Shown piece after piece: positions 26,007-35,631 of a stretch of 39,704 nucleotides of DNA (within the stretch, counting starts at the first letter, position 1; every line of letters begins with the position of its first letter). The stretch is from Rhodococcus sp. ARC_M6. Lineage in GTDB: Bacteria; Actinomycetota; Actinomycetes; Mycobacteriales; Mycobacteriaceae. The stretch lies in the NCBI RefSeq assembly GCF_022810305.1, contig NZ_JALGQH010000045.1, forward strand, positions 1-39,704, given 5' to 3'. The position numbers were made by a program, and so were the translations under genes. The notes under the pieces are model-generated. The model was not told the DNA's origin and did no database searches. It saw only the letters and a list, made by a program, of their open reading frames with translations.

Positions 26007-27574
26007 CGGTTAACCTCCACGCCTCGGAATTCGTAAGCACCAACTGGGGGAACCACCAGACCGCGGACACCCTTTCGAACGCCAATTACATTGTCCGGCG
26101 CGCAAATCGAGATCACTGGCGGGCCTGCGTCAAATGTTGCGCTGAGCAACTTCCGAAAAGGCACTTCTCGATCCTGCACATCGAGCGAACGTCGTGACTG
26201 TTCGAGCAGAACTTCGGTTCCAGGCACATGGAATCCACCAGGATTCAAAACACCGCCTGGCAGTAGGTAGTCGGCCGCGTACGACGTGGGATCCGGCCTA
26301 CCGACATCGATGGCCGTTACCATCAGATCGAATTTTCCTTCTCTCATCGCTGGGGTCGTCTGCGTTGTCTCCATGACTCTGAGATCGGCTTGAACTCCGA
26401 TTTCTCGGAGGTTGGCCAAAACCAACTCCGCAAGGAGTTGATACTGAGTGATGTTGGGAGAGGACACCGTCAGAGCCAAAGGACGGCTGCTGTTGTATCC
26501 TGCTTCGTCCAGCAATGCTCGTGCACGCTCCTGATCGAATGCCGCTGCCGGTCGATCATCCAATCCATCGACATGCGGCCACAATCCATCAATGAAGGGC
26601 TGAGCCGTGGGAGTGCAGCCCCCATTCTGCAAATACGTATTTATTCCTTGCCTGTCAATCGCCAGCGAAAGAGCTTGCCGCACACGAGAATCGTCGAGGC
26701 CAACCACGCCAGTATTGACAATGATCGATTGAACAAGCGTTCGGAGATCGCTCTGCACATAGAGGTCCGCAGCCGATTCGGTCCGCGCGCGCTGTGACGG
26801 TCGCAGATACGCGGCGTCAAGCTGGCCGGATTGAAGTGCACGCATACGTGCACTGTCATCGGCCATCGTGATCATCTTGATGCGCGGCGCCTTGACCGAT
26901 TCGGAATCCCAATACCCTTCCCACGCTTCATAAGTAACCTGCCCAGTTGAGTAGGAGACAACCTTGTACGGTCCAGCCCCGACTGGATTTCGGGCCAAAT
27001 CCGGTGAATCGATAGCATTTGGGCTGATGATCATTCCAGACTCGGTAGCCAACAGACTCGCCAATTGCCCACCCGGCGCATTGAGATGCAGGCGCACATG
27101 GAACGGATCAACTTCCTCCACCAAGTCCACAAGTCCCAGGTTCCGTGACAACGTTGATTCGGGCATCTTCGCGCGGTCAATCGTCTTCTTCACGGCGCTG
27201 GAGTCCAGCTGGGCGCCGTCTTGAAAGAGGACGCCTTGCCGCAAAGTCATGTCGAAGGTGCGGCCGTCGTCCGAGAGTTCCCACTCCGTAGCCAATCCCG
27301 GGACAAAATTCCCCGACTGGTCGATATTGATCAAGGCGTCATACACCGGGTGCAGGTACATGATGTCGAACGAGCCCGACCTTTGCGGATTTAGCGAACC
27401 CAAGGCGCTCGAGTACCCCCACCGAAACGTCTCGTCTGACGAAGTAGCACTTGCGCACCCAGTTAAGGCCGTGGCGATCACAGCAGCCAACAATGTGATC
27501 GCCGCTCGCCGCCGACGGTATCCGTTCACCACACAGCGCCGAAACAGTGATCGGGCTCTCATTTCGATTGGCAT
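26003..27574 (-). CDS. ABC transporter substrate-binding lipoprotein (family 5)
   Basis: The 523-residue protein has a basic N-terminus, a hydrophobic segment (ITLLAAVIATA) and the lipobox LTGC with Cys40. It is thus a lipoprotein anchored outside the membrane. The body matches the SBP family 5 fold (peptides, nickel, opines and other ligands): LHPVYDALINIDQSGNFVPG near the start, then ALSLAIDRQGINTYL. It is the first gene of the chain binding protein, two permeases, two ATPases, DUF35, thiolase-like protein and oxidoreductase. Co-transcription with enzymes suggests the ligand is the pathway substrate rather than a peptide. That is inference. ATG 27574 has no strong ribosome site; a GTG or ATG further in would still keep the signal peptide. 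Confidence 0.92.
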   Translation of the reverse strand: MPIEMRARSLFRRCVVNGYRRRRAAITLLAAVIATALTGCASATSSDETFRWGYSSALGSLNPQRSGSFDIMYLHPVYDALINIDQSGNFVPGLATEWELSDDGRTFDMTLRQGVLFQDGAQLDSSAVKKTIDRAKMPESTLSRNLGLVDLVEEVDPFHVRLHLNAPGGQLASLLATESGMIISPNAIDSPDLARNPVGAGPYKVVSYSTGQVTYEAWEGYWDSESVKAPRIKMITMADDSARMRALQSGQLDAAYLRPSQRARTESAADLYVQSDLRTLVQSIIVNTGVVGLDDSRVRQALSLAIDRQGINTYLQNGGCTPTAQPFIDGLWPHVDGLDDRPAAAFDQERARALLDEAGYNSSRPLALTVSSPNITQYQLLAELVLANLREIGVQADLRVMETTQTTPAMREGKFDLMVTAIDVGRPDPTSYAADYLLPGGVLNPGGFHVPGTEVLLEQSRRSLDVQDREVPFRKLLSATFDAGPPVISICAPDNVIGVRKGVRGLVVPPVGAYEFRGVEVNR

Positions 27575-27589
27575 GCGACCACCGTAACT

Positions 27590-27617
27590 AATTTACTGAA
27601 CGGATAGCAAGTAAATT
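27590..27617. promoter_or_regulatory. Palindrome just upstream of the transporter operon
   Basis: AATTTACT (27590-27597) and AGTAAATT (27610-27617) are perfect 8-bp inverted half-sites with a 12-nt spacer. They lie 16 bp upstream of the binding-protein start, where a repressor would block transcription or initiation. A GntR or TetR operator is plausible. Confidence 0.55.
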
Positions 27618-27880
27618 TGAAGGCGGGGGTGGAAACAGCCAAAAGAAGGGACGATCGACATCTCCCAGGGCAACGAATTCTTGTTGCGCATGGACAAGAA
27701 CCCTCAAATCCAGGCTGGCCGACCGCACCGCACAGGTACTGCTGAGTGCCGTTGACATCCGATGAACACCTCGTCCGGATCCCTGATCCTGGGCCGCCTT
27801 GTGCGTGCGATCAGGATGTGCGCGCACTAGTGATTCGCCCTGGCCTGGTCGTCATGCTGCATTGTCATGTAAGAGTGTGT
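27618..27880. other. Intergenic stretch upstream of the transporter operon
   Basis: No convincing gene is present. It presumably holds the minus-strand promoter of the transporter chain at its left side. The right side runs into the end of an IS5-type remnant; the sequence around 27870-27890 (GAGTGTGTTTGAAAACCGTC) may be that element's terminal repeat. Confidence 0.4.
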
Positions 27881-27890
27881 TTGAAAACCG

Positions 27891-28486
27891 TCAGGTTCGA
27901 GCGAGTCGCCTGGTCATGGCCGCGATCATCGCGATGTGAACCATCGCTTCGTGGTGGTCGGGTCTGGTTTCGTAGTCTCGCACGCAGCGGCGGCGCCTGT
28001 TGATCCACGCGAAACTTCTCTCGACCACCCGGGGCCGGACGTGGAAACCGGTGGCGCCGGGGATACGTTTGATGATCTGCATAGGCAGGGCGAGAACATC
28101 TTTCGAGCAGACTGGCAACCGTCCGGGATAACCACCATCGGCCCAGACCAGCCGGACGGTGGAGAACCTGCCGCGCAGTGCGGCCAGGAGTCGGCATGCG
28201 GCGTCGCGGTCCTGGATCGAGGCGGCCGTGACGACGACGGCGAGCAGCAGGCCGTTCACATCCACGGCAATGTGCCGCTTGACGCCGTTCGTTCTCTTGC
28301 CGCCATCCCAGCCGCGGCTCGATCGGGGCACGGTATCGGCGGCTGGCACCGTCTACGAGTCGATGATCGCCGCAGTCGGCACCGGTCCCGCCCGTCACGC
28401 ACCCGCAGCCGGTCGCGCAGCGCGTCGACGATACGCTGCCACTCGTTGCTGTGGGCCCAGCGGGCGAAGACCGCGTACACCGTCCC
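27891..28486 (-). pseudogene. IS5-family transposase remnant
   Basis: The C-terminal part is open from 28349: DGGKRTNGVKRHIAVDVNGL with the second Asp region (RLVWADGGYPG) and the Glu region (RVVERSFAWINRRRRCVRDYE), typical of IS5/IS427-type DDE transposases. The preceding segment (VYAVFARWAHSNEWQRIVDA) lies in a different frame, so an indel near 28350 breaks it. The N-terminal half is missing; at about 28486 the sequence switches to another, oppositely oriented transposase. Confidence 0.85.
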
Positions 28487-28495
28487 GACCCGAAT

Positions 28496-29700
28496 AGATT
28501 TCAATCTCCTGCGACGCGCCCTCGCCGCGCTTCCTCTACCGCACAGCAGCGATGGTCGGATCATTCTCGCGGTCGATGTCAGCCCGTGGCTGCGCCCGGA
28601 CGCGCCGACGTCCCCGCAGCGGGCGTTCTGCCACGTGTACGGCCGCGGAAAGAATCAGGCGCAGCTGATCCCGGGGTGGCCGTACTCGTTCGTCGCGGTG
28701 CTCGAGCCGGGCCGCACGTCGTGGACGGCAGTGCTCGACGCGGTGCGCCTCCATCCCGACGACGACGACACGACGGTCACTGCGACGCAGGTCCGCGGCG
28801 TCGTCGGGCGTTTGCGGGCGGCCGGACAGCACCGCGACGGTGACCCCGATATCCTGCTCGTCTTCGACGCCGGGTACGAGTTGGCACGGTTGGCGTTTCT
28901 GCTCGCCGATCTCCCGCTTCGGGTGGTGGCGTCGGATGCGTTCGGACCGGGTGCTGCGGCACCCGGCGCCGTCGCCGGGTCGGACCGGGCGCCCACCCCG
29001 GCACGGTGCCGAGTTCCGGTTCGCGGACCCGGCGACCTGGCCCGCACCCGACGCCACCACTCGAACCGAGACGGCCCGCTACGGCACGGCTACCGCAGAT
29101 GCATGGAATAGGTTGCACCCCATAATTACTCGCCGCGGATCGTGGGCCGATCACCCGGGACGGCCGCCGATCGTGGAGGGCACGGTGATCCGGCTCGAGG
29201 TCGATCACCTGCCCGGCGATCGGCATCCCACACCGGTGTGGCTGTGGTGCTCGGACCCGGACGTCGGTGCCGACGAGATCGACCGGTTGTGGCAGATGTT
29301 TCTGCGGCGCTTCGACATCGAGCACACCTTCCGTTTCTTCAAGCAAACGTTGGGGTGGACCGCCCCGAGGCTCCGCAGCCCTGAGGCGGCCGATCGCTGG
29401 ACCGCGATCATGCTGGTGGCCTATGCCCAACTGCGGCTCGCTCGACCCCTCGCCGAGGACCTACGTCGCCCGTGGGAACGATCCACTCGACCAACCCGAT
29501 TGACGCCGGCACGGGTGCGTCGGGGGTTTTCGCGCATCCGCGCGATGATGCCCGTTCCGGCCAGTGCACCGAAACCCTGCCGACCCGGGCCCGGTCGCCC
29601 ACCCGGATCGAGGAATACTCGTCCCGCCCAGCATCACCACGTCGGCAAACGCACCAAAGTCGACGTCACCGAATCAGCAAGGGAAAAGCAACCAGGTTAA
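28496..29700 (+). pseudogene. DDE transposase remnant (IS701/IS4-like), truncated and frameshifted
   Basis: The first part (FNLLRRALAALPLP, RIILAVDVSPWLRPDAPTSP, RAFCHVYGRGKNQAQLIPGW) carries the first Asp. DILLVFDAGYELARLAFLLA carries the second. Near 28930 the frame changes, and the rest (HGAEFRFADPATWPAPDATT to FDIEHTFRFFKQTLGWTAP, which holds the catalytic Glu) ends at 29700. About 80 N-terminal residues usual in relatives are missing at the junction with the IS5 remnant. This is a transposase type common in Streptomyces and relatives; the exact IS family is uncertain. Confidence 0.8.
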
Positions 29701-29999
29701 TCTCAAGCTGAGAGGAGGGATCCTCACAGTTCAGGAGTCAACCGATACGGGGATGCTCACTGAACAACCATGGTCGTACCGACTGCCTTTTTGGAAGGGT
29801 AGTTGGTGCGCAGCCCGGTAGCCGCTGGGCCACTGCTGTAGATGCTCGCCCTTCGAGGGCCAATAGAAGTACCGTAGGACTCGGCGACCCGGCGTTGAAA
29901 CTGGCGATAGGGCCACGCGCTTCGAGCGCCTTGCAGTGAGCGACCAGCACCAACGCCTGCCACCTGGTGAAGCATCCCACCGATGCGAAGAAGGTGCGT
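29701..29999. other. Non-coding leader of an IS110 element, candidate bridge-RNA region
   Basis: No gene is seen here. The 250 bp directly upstream of the IS110-type transposase start is where IS110-group elements encode their structured bridge RNA. The left element boundary is not defined. A ribosome site (AAGAAGG) precedes ATG 30000. Confidence 0.4.
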
Positions 30000-31204
30000 A
30001 TGCAAAAATCAAGTGCGGTAGCTGGGATCGACTGGGCCACTGAGCTTCACGCGGTGTGCGTCCTCGGCAACGACGGCCGGATGATCGAACGATTCGATGT
30101 CACTCACGACAGCCAAGCGCTGCATGTGATGGTGTCGAAATTCCGTAAGGCAGGGGTGACCAAGGTAGCGATCGAGCGCGGCGACGGGCCGGTCGCTGAA
30201 GGCATTGATCGATGCGGGGTTCGCGGTGTTCGTTGCCCCGTCGCGCCAGATCAAGGCCCTACGGACCCGTTACGGATCGGCGGGGAACAAGGATGACCGT
30301 CTCGACGCGTACGTCCTCGCGGACACGCTACGCACGGACGGTCATCGGTGGCGGCCGCTGCGAGAGGATCACCCGGAAACCAAAGCGCTGCGGGCGATGT
30401 GCCGGGCCCGCAAGGATTTCGTGGAGACACGGGTGCAGGTGATGAACCAGCTCCGGTCCAACATCGAGTTGGCGTTCCCTGGAGCCCTCGGGTTGTTCAG
30501 CCGCCTCGACAGCCCGATCACGTTGGCCTTCCTTCGCCGGTTTCCGAGCGCAGCCAAAGCTGCGTGGCTCTCTCCGGCACGTCTGGACCGGTGGCTGCGA
30601 TCGGTCGGTTACAGCGGCGGTATCTCCGCGGAGTCGCTGTACCGGCACGTCGACAGTGCGGCCCCCGGGCTCTTCTCCAGTCGAGGCAGAGGCTCGCGGG
30701 CAGATCACGACAGCTTTGGTCACCACCATCGAAACGCTGACCGCGGAGATCACCCGAATCGAGGCACAGATCCGAAAACTCTTCGACGCACATCCCGATC
30801 AGAAGATATTCGCGAGTCTGCCGCGGTCCGGAATGGTATGGGCGGCAACCCTTCTGGCGGAGATCGGCGACTGCCGCGAACGGTTCCCGTCCGATGACGC
30901 CCTGGCGGCTCTTGCCGGGGCCTCACCCTCGACTCGGCAATCCGGCAAACGCGAACAAACAGTGTTTCGGTGGTCGTGCAACAAGAAACTCCGCAGGGCG
31001 GTCATGGATTTCGTGAACGGCAGCCGCTTCGGCGACGAGTGGGCGATGCAGGTGTACCAGCGGGCCATCACCCGTGGGTGCCGGCACCCTCATGCCATCC
31101 GAATCCTTGCACGCGCCTGGATCCGCATCATCTGGCGCTGCTGGCACGACGAAATTCCTTTCAGCCCGCAACTGCACGAGAGCCGAAAACTCTCAGCCGC
31201 TTGA
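30000..31204 (+). pseudogene. IS110-family transposase, two frameshifts
   Basis: Three frames make up one DEDD transposase/recombinase of about 400 residues. The first (30000 to about 30195) has AGIDWATELHAVCVLG with the first Asp and VAIERGDGP with the Glu. The second (to about 30665) has NKDDRLDAYVLADTLRTD with the Asp pair, and a coiled-coil linker. The third has the C-terminal Tnp domain (LPRSGMVWAATLLAEIGDCR, LAGASPSTRQSGKRE) with the expected Ser, ending at 31204. Two indels inactivate it. Confidence 0.88.
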
Positions 31205-31227
31205 CATAGGGCACTTCTATGAAGCTT

Positions 31228-32306
31228 CTATATCTCGTCAACCCCTAGTTTCTGGGTTGACGAGGCGTTGAGATGTCGGTAGATGCTTCGGGCGAGATAA
31301 CGCTTGAGGATGCGTCGGATTTCGCGGTCTGTCTTGCCTTCCGTGCGTCGGCGTTCGACGTAAGCACGAGTCTTTTGATCGTGGACCATACGGACCATCG
31401 CGATGACATTCAGCGCGCGGTTGAGTTGCCTGTCTCCGCCGCGGTTGAGTCGATGCCGTGTGGTGTTCCCAGACGATGCCGGGATCGGGTTCCTCCGGCC
31501 ATCGCTGCGAACGCGGCTTCGCTCGTGACCCGGCCGGGGTGAGACCACGCGACGAGAGTTCTGGCTGCAGTCACGGGGCCGATACCGGTCTTGCGAAGCA
31601 GTTCGGCCGCGGGACTGGTTTCGACGAGCTCGCTGATGCGAGCCATGTTCTGGTCGAGCTCAGCGTCTAGTTCGAGGATGCGTTTTGCCAGACGGATCGC
31701 CTCGGTGCGGGCAGTCGCGGTGGCGAGGGGTTCCTCTCGTGTGCGCCAGCGTGCGGCTTCGGCGATCTTGCGGGCACCGAGGGATCGTCGGGCGTCGATG
31801 CCGAGGTCGGTGATGCGGAGTAAGGCGGTCAGTGCATTCACCGCCCGTGTGCGCTCGCTGGCGAGTTCGTCGCGGGCAGTCAGGAGAATCTGCGTCGCGG
31901 CGCGCACGCCCTCGTCGCGGCGCGGGATGCGCAGTTGCTCGGTCTGCAGAGGTAGCACTGCGGCGGCGATGCAACGCGCGTCGAGGGGATCGGATTTGCC
32001 GACGCCGTGCCGGTCGGTGTGGTTCATGCGGGCAGCCTCGACGACGCGGTAGCCGGTGTCGGTGGCGTTGCGCGCCAGCTGCGCACCGTAGCTTCCGGCC
32101 CCCTCGATCACCCATAATGCCCCGGCAACGCCGCCGGTGCGGCGCGAGGCCCAGGAGATAGCGCGGGAACGGCCTGCCGAGGTGTTGGGAAATGTTGCGG
32201 TCCCGAGGTGCTGACCTGCCGCAGTGAGGACTGCGTAGGTGTGAGTTTTGGCGTGGGTGTCCACGCCGATGACGAATGGATGAGTGTGCGCGACAATGGT
32301 GCTCAC
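31228..32306 (-). pseudogene. IS110-family transposase (copy A), frameshifted
   Basis: The main frame from ATG 32306 contains FVIGVDTHAKTHTYAVL with the first Asp, LWVIEGAGSYGAQLA with the Glu and GVGKSDPLDARCIAAA with the Asp pair. It also has the start of the C-terminal domain (LRKTGIGPVTAARTLVAWSH). Near 31505 the frame changes, and the rest (IPASSGNTTRHRLNRGGDRQ, YVERRRTEGKTDREIRRILK) ends at 31228. It is clearly related to copy B at 34213-35239, in the same orientation. Confidence 0.88.
31234..31264. repeat. Hairpin at the junction of two IS110 elements
   Basis: CTCGTCAACCC and GGGTTGACGAG form a perfect 11-bp stem with a 9-nt loop. It lies 30 bp after one IS110 gene and inside the last codons of the next, which runs the other way. 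It could act as a bidirectional terminator or mark an IS end. Confidence 0.6.
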
Positions 32307-32540
32307 AGCGTCCGGTTCCTTTCCTGAGATGGGCGATGACTCGGTCGCTGACGACCGGCGCCGGCCCGGAGAGGATCACTTCGGGGCATAACTGTGATGA
32401 GCCACGACCTCGCAAGGTCGGGCATGCTTCTGATCAAGCCACTGAGGTGGGCTGGGTCGGCGCCGGCCACCCGCCGCAGCCGGACAATTCATAGGCGAGG
32501 CACCCGTGAGGGGCCATATTTGTCATGAGTCACGACCACT
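32307..32540 (-). ncRNA. Candidate IS110 bridge-RNA region (copy A)
   Basis: The leader of IS110 copy A contains two adjacent stem-loops at 32401-32440: CGACCT/AGGTCG with a 4-nt loop, then a GCTT/AAGC stem. The leader of copy B (35345-35391) keeps the same order, with CGACCC/GGGTCG, so one pair changed on both sides. Both leaders also share CATGAGTCAC (here 32524-32533) at a similar distance from the gene, probably near the element end. Position and structure fit an IS110 bridge RNA; transcription is not shown. Confidence 0.5.
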
Positions 32541-32872
32541 GCGGAGCAACCAACACCAACCCTGCCAGCTGATATGTAGGTGTTCCGTCAAGAGGCCATG
32601 GTGAAGCGGCATCCTCAACCGTCGTCGGGGATGCCGCTTCATTAATCCGAGCCAAGACCTGGTGATGGCGAGCGTGTCGCTGTCGACGCGATGTCAGTTC
32701 TGATATGCGCGGATTGGTTACCGCAGGACGGTCTTTTCGGCTGGAGCGGATCGCTGGTCTAGAGATCGAGCGTGGCCCCCGTGAAGGGAGGCTGCTCATA
32801 GCTGGATCGCGGGTCGCTCCCAGACGCTGGCCACCACCACCAGTATCGAGGTCCGGAAATCTGCGGGCAGGA
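32541..32872. other. Intergenic stretch with a strong hairpin
   Basis: No gene is seen. GAAGCGGCATCC (32603-32614) and its complement (32629-32640) form a perfect 12-bp stem with a 14-nt loop, probably a terminator left from an older gene. The right part leads into the 3' end of the intact IS110 gene. Confidence 0.5.
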
Positions 32873-33955
32873 CTATTCCTCGAGCACCGCCAGCGACCAG
32901 CACCAGCCGGCCAGCTCACGGGCGATCGCCGTGTTCACCAGCACCGGCCGCTTGCCACGCTCGTCGAAGCGCTCCCAACGAGCGTGCAACCGGCGGTTGC
33001 CCTGCTGCCCCCGAGCCCTCGCCGCCGCGGTGGCCTTGTCCCAACGCCTACGCAGCGCCAACCCTGGCCGGTAGGGCCGGCGGTGCTGCCACGCCGCCTC
33101 CACCAACAGACGGCGGACGTGCCCGTTGCCGGTCTTCGTGATCGGCCCCTGGGAGCGGGACTGCCCGGAGGAGTGCTCGGTGGGTACCAAACCAAGATAA
33201 GCGCCAACGCTGCGACCCGTCAGCCTCTCCCAGTCGCCGATCTCCACCGCCAGAGCGAACGCGGTCAGCGCGCCGATCCCACGCAGGCATCCCAGCCGGT
33301 CCACCACCGCGGTGAACTCGCTGTCGGCGGCCATCACGGTGATGGCCTTGTCGAGCCGCTCGCGCCGGTCGACGGTGGCCAGCATGGTGTCGTAGGCGGT
33401 GTCATACGCGAACTGCCGGGCGGGCAGGTCGAAGTGCTGCGACCGCAACCACAGGTCATGCTTCTGCGTCCACGCCCCGCCACCGTAGTAGACGATGCCT
33501 TGTCGCAGAAGAAGTTTCGAAACCCGGTGCCGGGCGGACATGAGGTCCCCGCGGCAGTCTTCCCGCGCCCGGACGAGGTCCCGGGCAGCCTCCTGCGACA
33601 GGCTCGGCACCGTCACCGGGATGATCTCACCCAGGTGCAGGAGCCGCGCCAGGTGTCGGGCGTCGCGGGCGTCGGTTTTGACCCGATCCCCGGATGGGCG
33701 TTGCAGTTTCGACGGGGCCGCAACCACACAGTCGATCCCGTCTGCCGTGAGGTGCCGGGCGAGCCCGAAGCCGGTCGGTCCGGCCTCGTAGACCACCGCT
33801 ACCGGCGGGGGCAGGCTGCGGATCCAGTCCTCGATCTCCCGTTCGTCGGGGGTGAGGCGGCGCTCGAACAGCTCACCGCTCTGTCCGTCGAGTCCGCATC
33901 CGACGACGGATCGGGCGTGCACATCCAGGCCGATGCTCGTACACTGAATAGTCAC
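32873..33955 (-). CDS. IS110-family transposase, intact
   Basis: This 360-residue DEDD transposase is uninterrupted. Asp11 (SIGLDVHARS), Glu57 (VVYEAGPTG), Asp95 and Asp98 (KTDARDARHLARLL) form the catalytic set. The C-terminal domain (LRGIGALTAFALAVEIGDWE, YLGLVPTEHSSGQSRSQGPI) holds the conserved Ser region. It starts with GTG 33955. It is not closely similar to copies A and B flanking it. The element to which it belongs appears the most recently active of the IS110 group here. Confidence 0.92.
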   Translation of the reverse strand: MTIQCTSIGLDVHARSVVGCGLDGQSGELFERRLTPDEREIEDWIRSLPPPVAVVYEAGPTGFGLARHLTADGIDCVVAAPSKLQRPSGDRVKTDARDARHLARLLHLGEIIPVTVPSLSQEAARDLVRAREDCRGDLMSARHRVSKLLLRQGIVYYGGGAWTQKHDLWLRSQHFDLPARQFAYDTAYDTMLATVDRRERLDKAITVMAADSEFTAVVDRLGCLRGIGALTAFALAVEIGDWERLTGRSVGAYLGLVPTEHSSGQSRSQGPITKTGNGHVRRLLVEAAWQHRRPYRPGLALRRRWDKATAAARARGQQGNRRLHARWERFDERGKRPVLVNTAIARELAGWCWSLAVLEE

Positions 33956-34212
33956 TGGGGCCTCCCATCACATCTGTGGTGCCTTACAGGACTCAAGTGT
34001 CCGCCAGGCAACCCACGTCTATATGCGAGTGGGGCCCCAGCCCCACCATCGAGTCGGCTGGTCGGGTTGCGTGATCGGCTGGGGCCCTTGTTCTTCCGCT
34101 GTTCGATCAGTCGACGGCTCTCACGAGGAGGTGGAACGGTTTGAGTTGGGGTCTCATCTCACACCTCCATACTGTCTAGTCCCGGACCAGCCACTTCCAG
34201 ACTCACAATCTG
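33956..34212 (-). other. Leader of the intact IS110 element, candidate bridge-RNA region
   Basis: No gene is seen. The stretch upstream of the intact IS110 gene contains GTGGGGCCCCAGCCCCAC (34030-34047), an 18-bp inverted repeat, and nearby GGCTGGGGCCC. Such structured G/C-rich leaders are expected where IS110-group bridge RNAs are encoded. Element boundaries cannot be fixed by eye. Confidence 0.4.
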
Positions 34213-35239
34213 TCAAGACACCAAGATTGGATGTGCTGCGGCGAGCGTTCGGAACAGTTGCCGGGTGATATAACGCTTGAGAGATCGAATGATCTCCTTG
34301 GTCGTACGACCCTTCGCTCGTCGACGTTCGACGTAGCCGCAGGTTAGAGGATCCATCGGCATCCTCACGATGACAATAGTGGTCAGCGCTCTGTTCAGAC
34401 GGCGGTCACCGCCGCGATTGAGCCTGTAACGCACGGTGTTACCAGAGGACGCCGGGATCGGGCAGGTCCCGGCGAGCGGCCTCCGAACGCAGCCGACCTG
34501 CATGTGACCACGCGATCAGGACAGTCGCTGCAACCACTGCGCCGACTCCCATCGCGGCAGTCAGTTCCGGCGCGGTGGTCTTGACCAATGCGTCGAGAGA
34601 CTTTCGATTGTCAACCAACTCCGCATCGAGCGCCCGAATTCTCTTGGCCAGACGCACGGCTTCCGCTCAGCATGTCGCAGCGGTGGGGTCCTCGGACAGA
34701 CCTCGACAGGTTGCGATCGCCGTGATCTGACTGCATGACAATGATTTTCGTGCATCCACGCCGAGTTCAACGGTGCGAACCAAAGCAGTCAACGCATTGA
34801 TCGTACGCGTCCGTTCACGCGTCATCTGTTCGCGAGCGACCACGAGAGATGCGCATCGCCACTCGCGATCCGTCCGCTCGTGGTCGGCGCAGTCGATCGA
34901 CGTCAACGGATAGGACGGACCGGGCGATGCGGGCGGCGTCGAGATCGTCGGTCTTACCGACTCCTCGCCGATCTCCTGATGCCATTGCGGCAGGTTCGGC
35001 AACCGGGAATCCTGCCGCAAGAACGCGGTCGAAGGCATCGGCTCCGTAGGAGCCGATGCCTTCGATGACGACGAGGGGCGGTTTGTTGTCCTGCTCGATG
35101 CGGTAATCCACATGCGGGCCCGGTCGAGTCCCGCCGGGCTTGTTGGAAAACTTGTTTTGTCCTGCACTGCACCGGTTGCTGCGGTCACGACGCACAGCGC
35201 GTGGGTTGCGGCGTGGGTATCGACCCCGATGACGATCAC
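34213..35239 (-). pseudogene. IS110-family transposase (copy B), multiply frameshifted
   Basis: Pieces in several frames together make an IS110 transposase. MIVIGVDTHAATHALCVVTA opens it from ATG 35239. IEGIGSYGADAFDRVLAAGF and GVGKTDDLDAARIARSVL follow in another frame, then TINALTALVRTVELGVDARK, MGVGAVVAATVLIAWSHAGR, and finally IPASSGNTVRYRLNRGGDRR to the stop at 34213. It is the same subfamily as copy A (31228-32306), but more decayed. Confidence 0.85.
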
Positions 35240-35490
35240 GTAGTGATCTTAGCGCGATAGGTATAGCGACGGATGTCCTTTCCGATGACGACGTCGTTGT
35301 CGGCGTCGGCCCGGAACGAGCACTTCAAGGCAGGCCTGTAACGGGCCACGACCCCGAGGCAACAGGGTCGGGCAGGCTTAAAAATCAAGCCCGAAGCAAG
35401 ACCGGACCGGCGTCGCCACCACAACAAGTGGACAGATCCCGGCAAGTGCATCCGAAAAGGAGCAAAGCGATTCATGAGTCACACGGCGTT
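35240..35490 (-). ncRNA. Candidate IS110 bridge-RNA region (copy B)
   Basis: This leader corresponds to that of copy A. It holds CGACCC/GGGTCG (35348-35370) followed by GGCTT/AAGCC (within 35371-35391), and CATGAGTCAC at 35473-35482, about 235 bp from the gene start. The shared order of stems and the change of one pair on both strands support an RNA structure. No expression evidence is available. Confidence 0.48.
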
Positions 35491-35631
35491 GTAGCGACGA
35501 CACCTATCCTGTCAGCCAGCCCCGGGCCAGCCACTACGAACACTTACAGGTGATTCACAACGACTTTGTACAGCTATTATGTGGCGCAGCGCTAATAAGA
35601 ATTTTCGCTTCAAAGGAGAGTTGATCCAAGT

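Noticed and set aside
32705..34144. A 479-residue plus-strand frame across the intact IS110 gene
   Set aside because: It is the shadow of a complete DEDD transposase on the other strand, Pro/Arg-rich and without domains.
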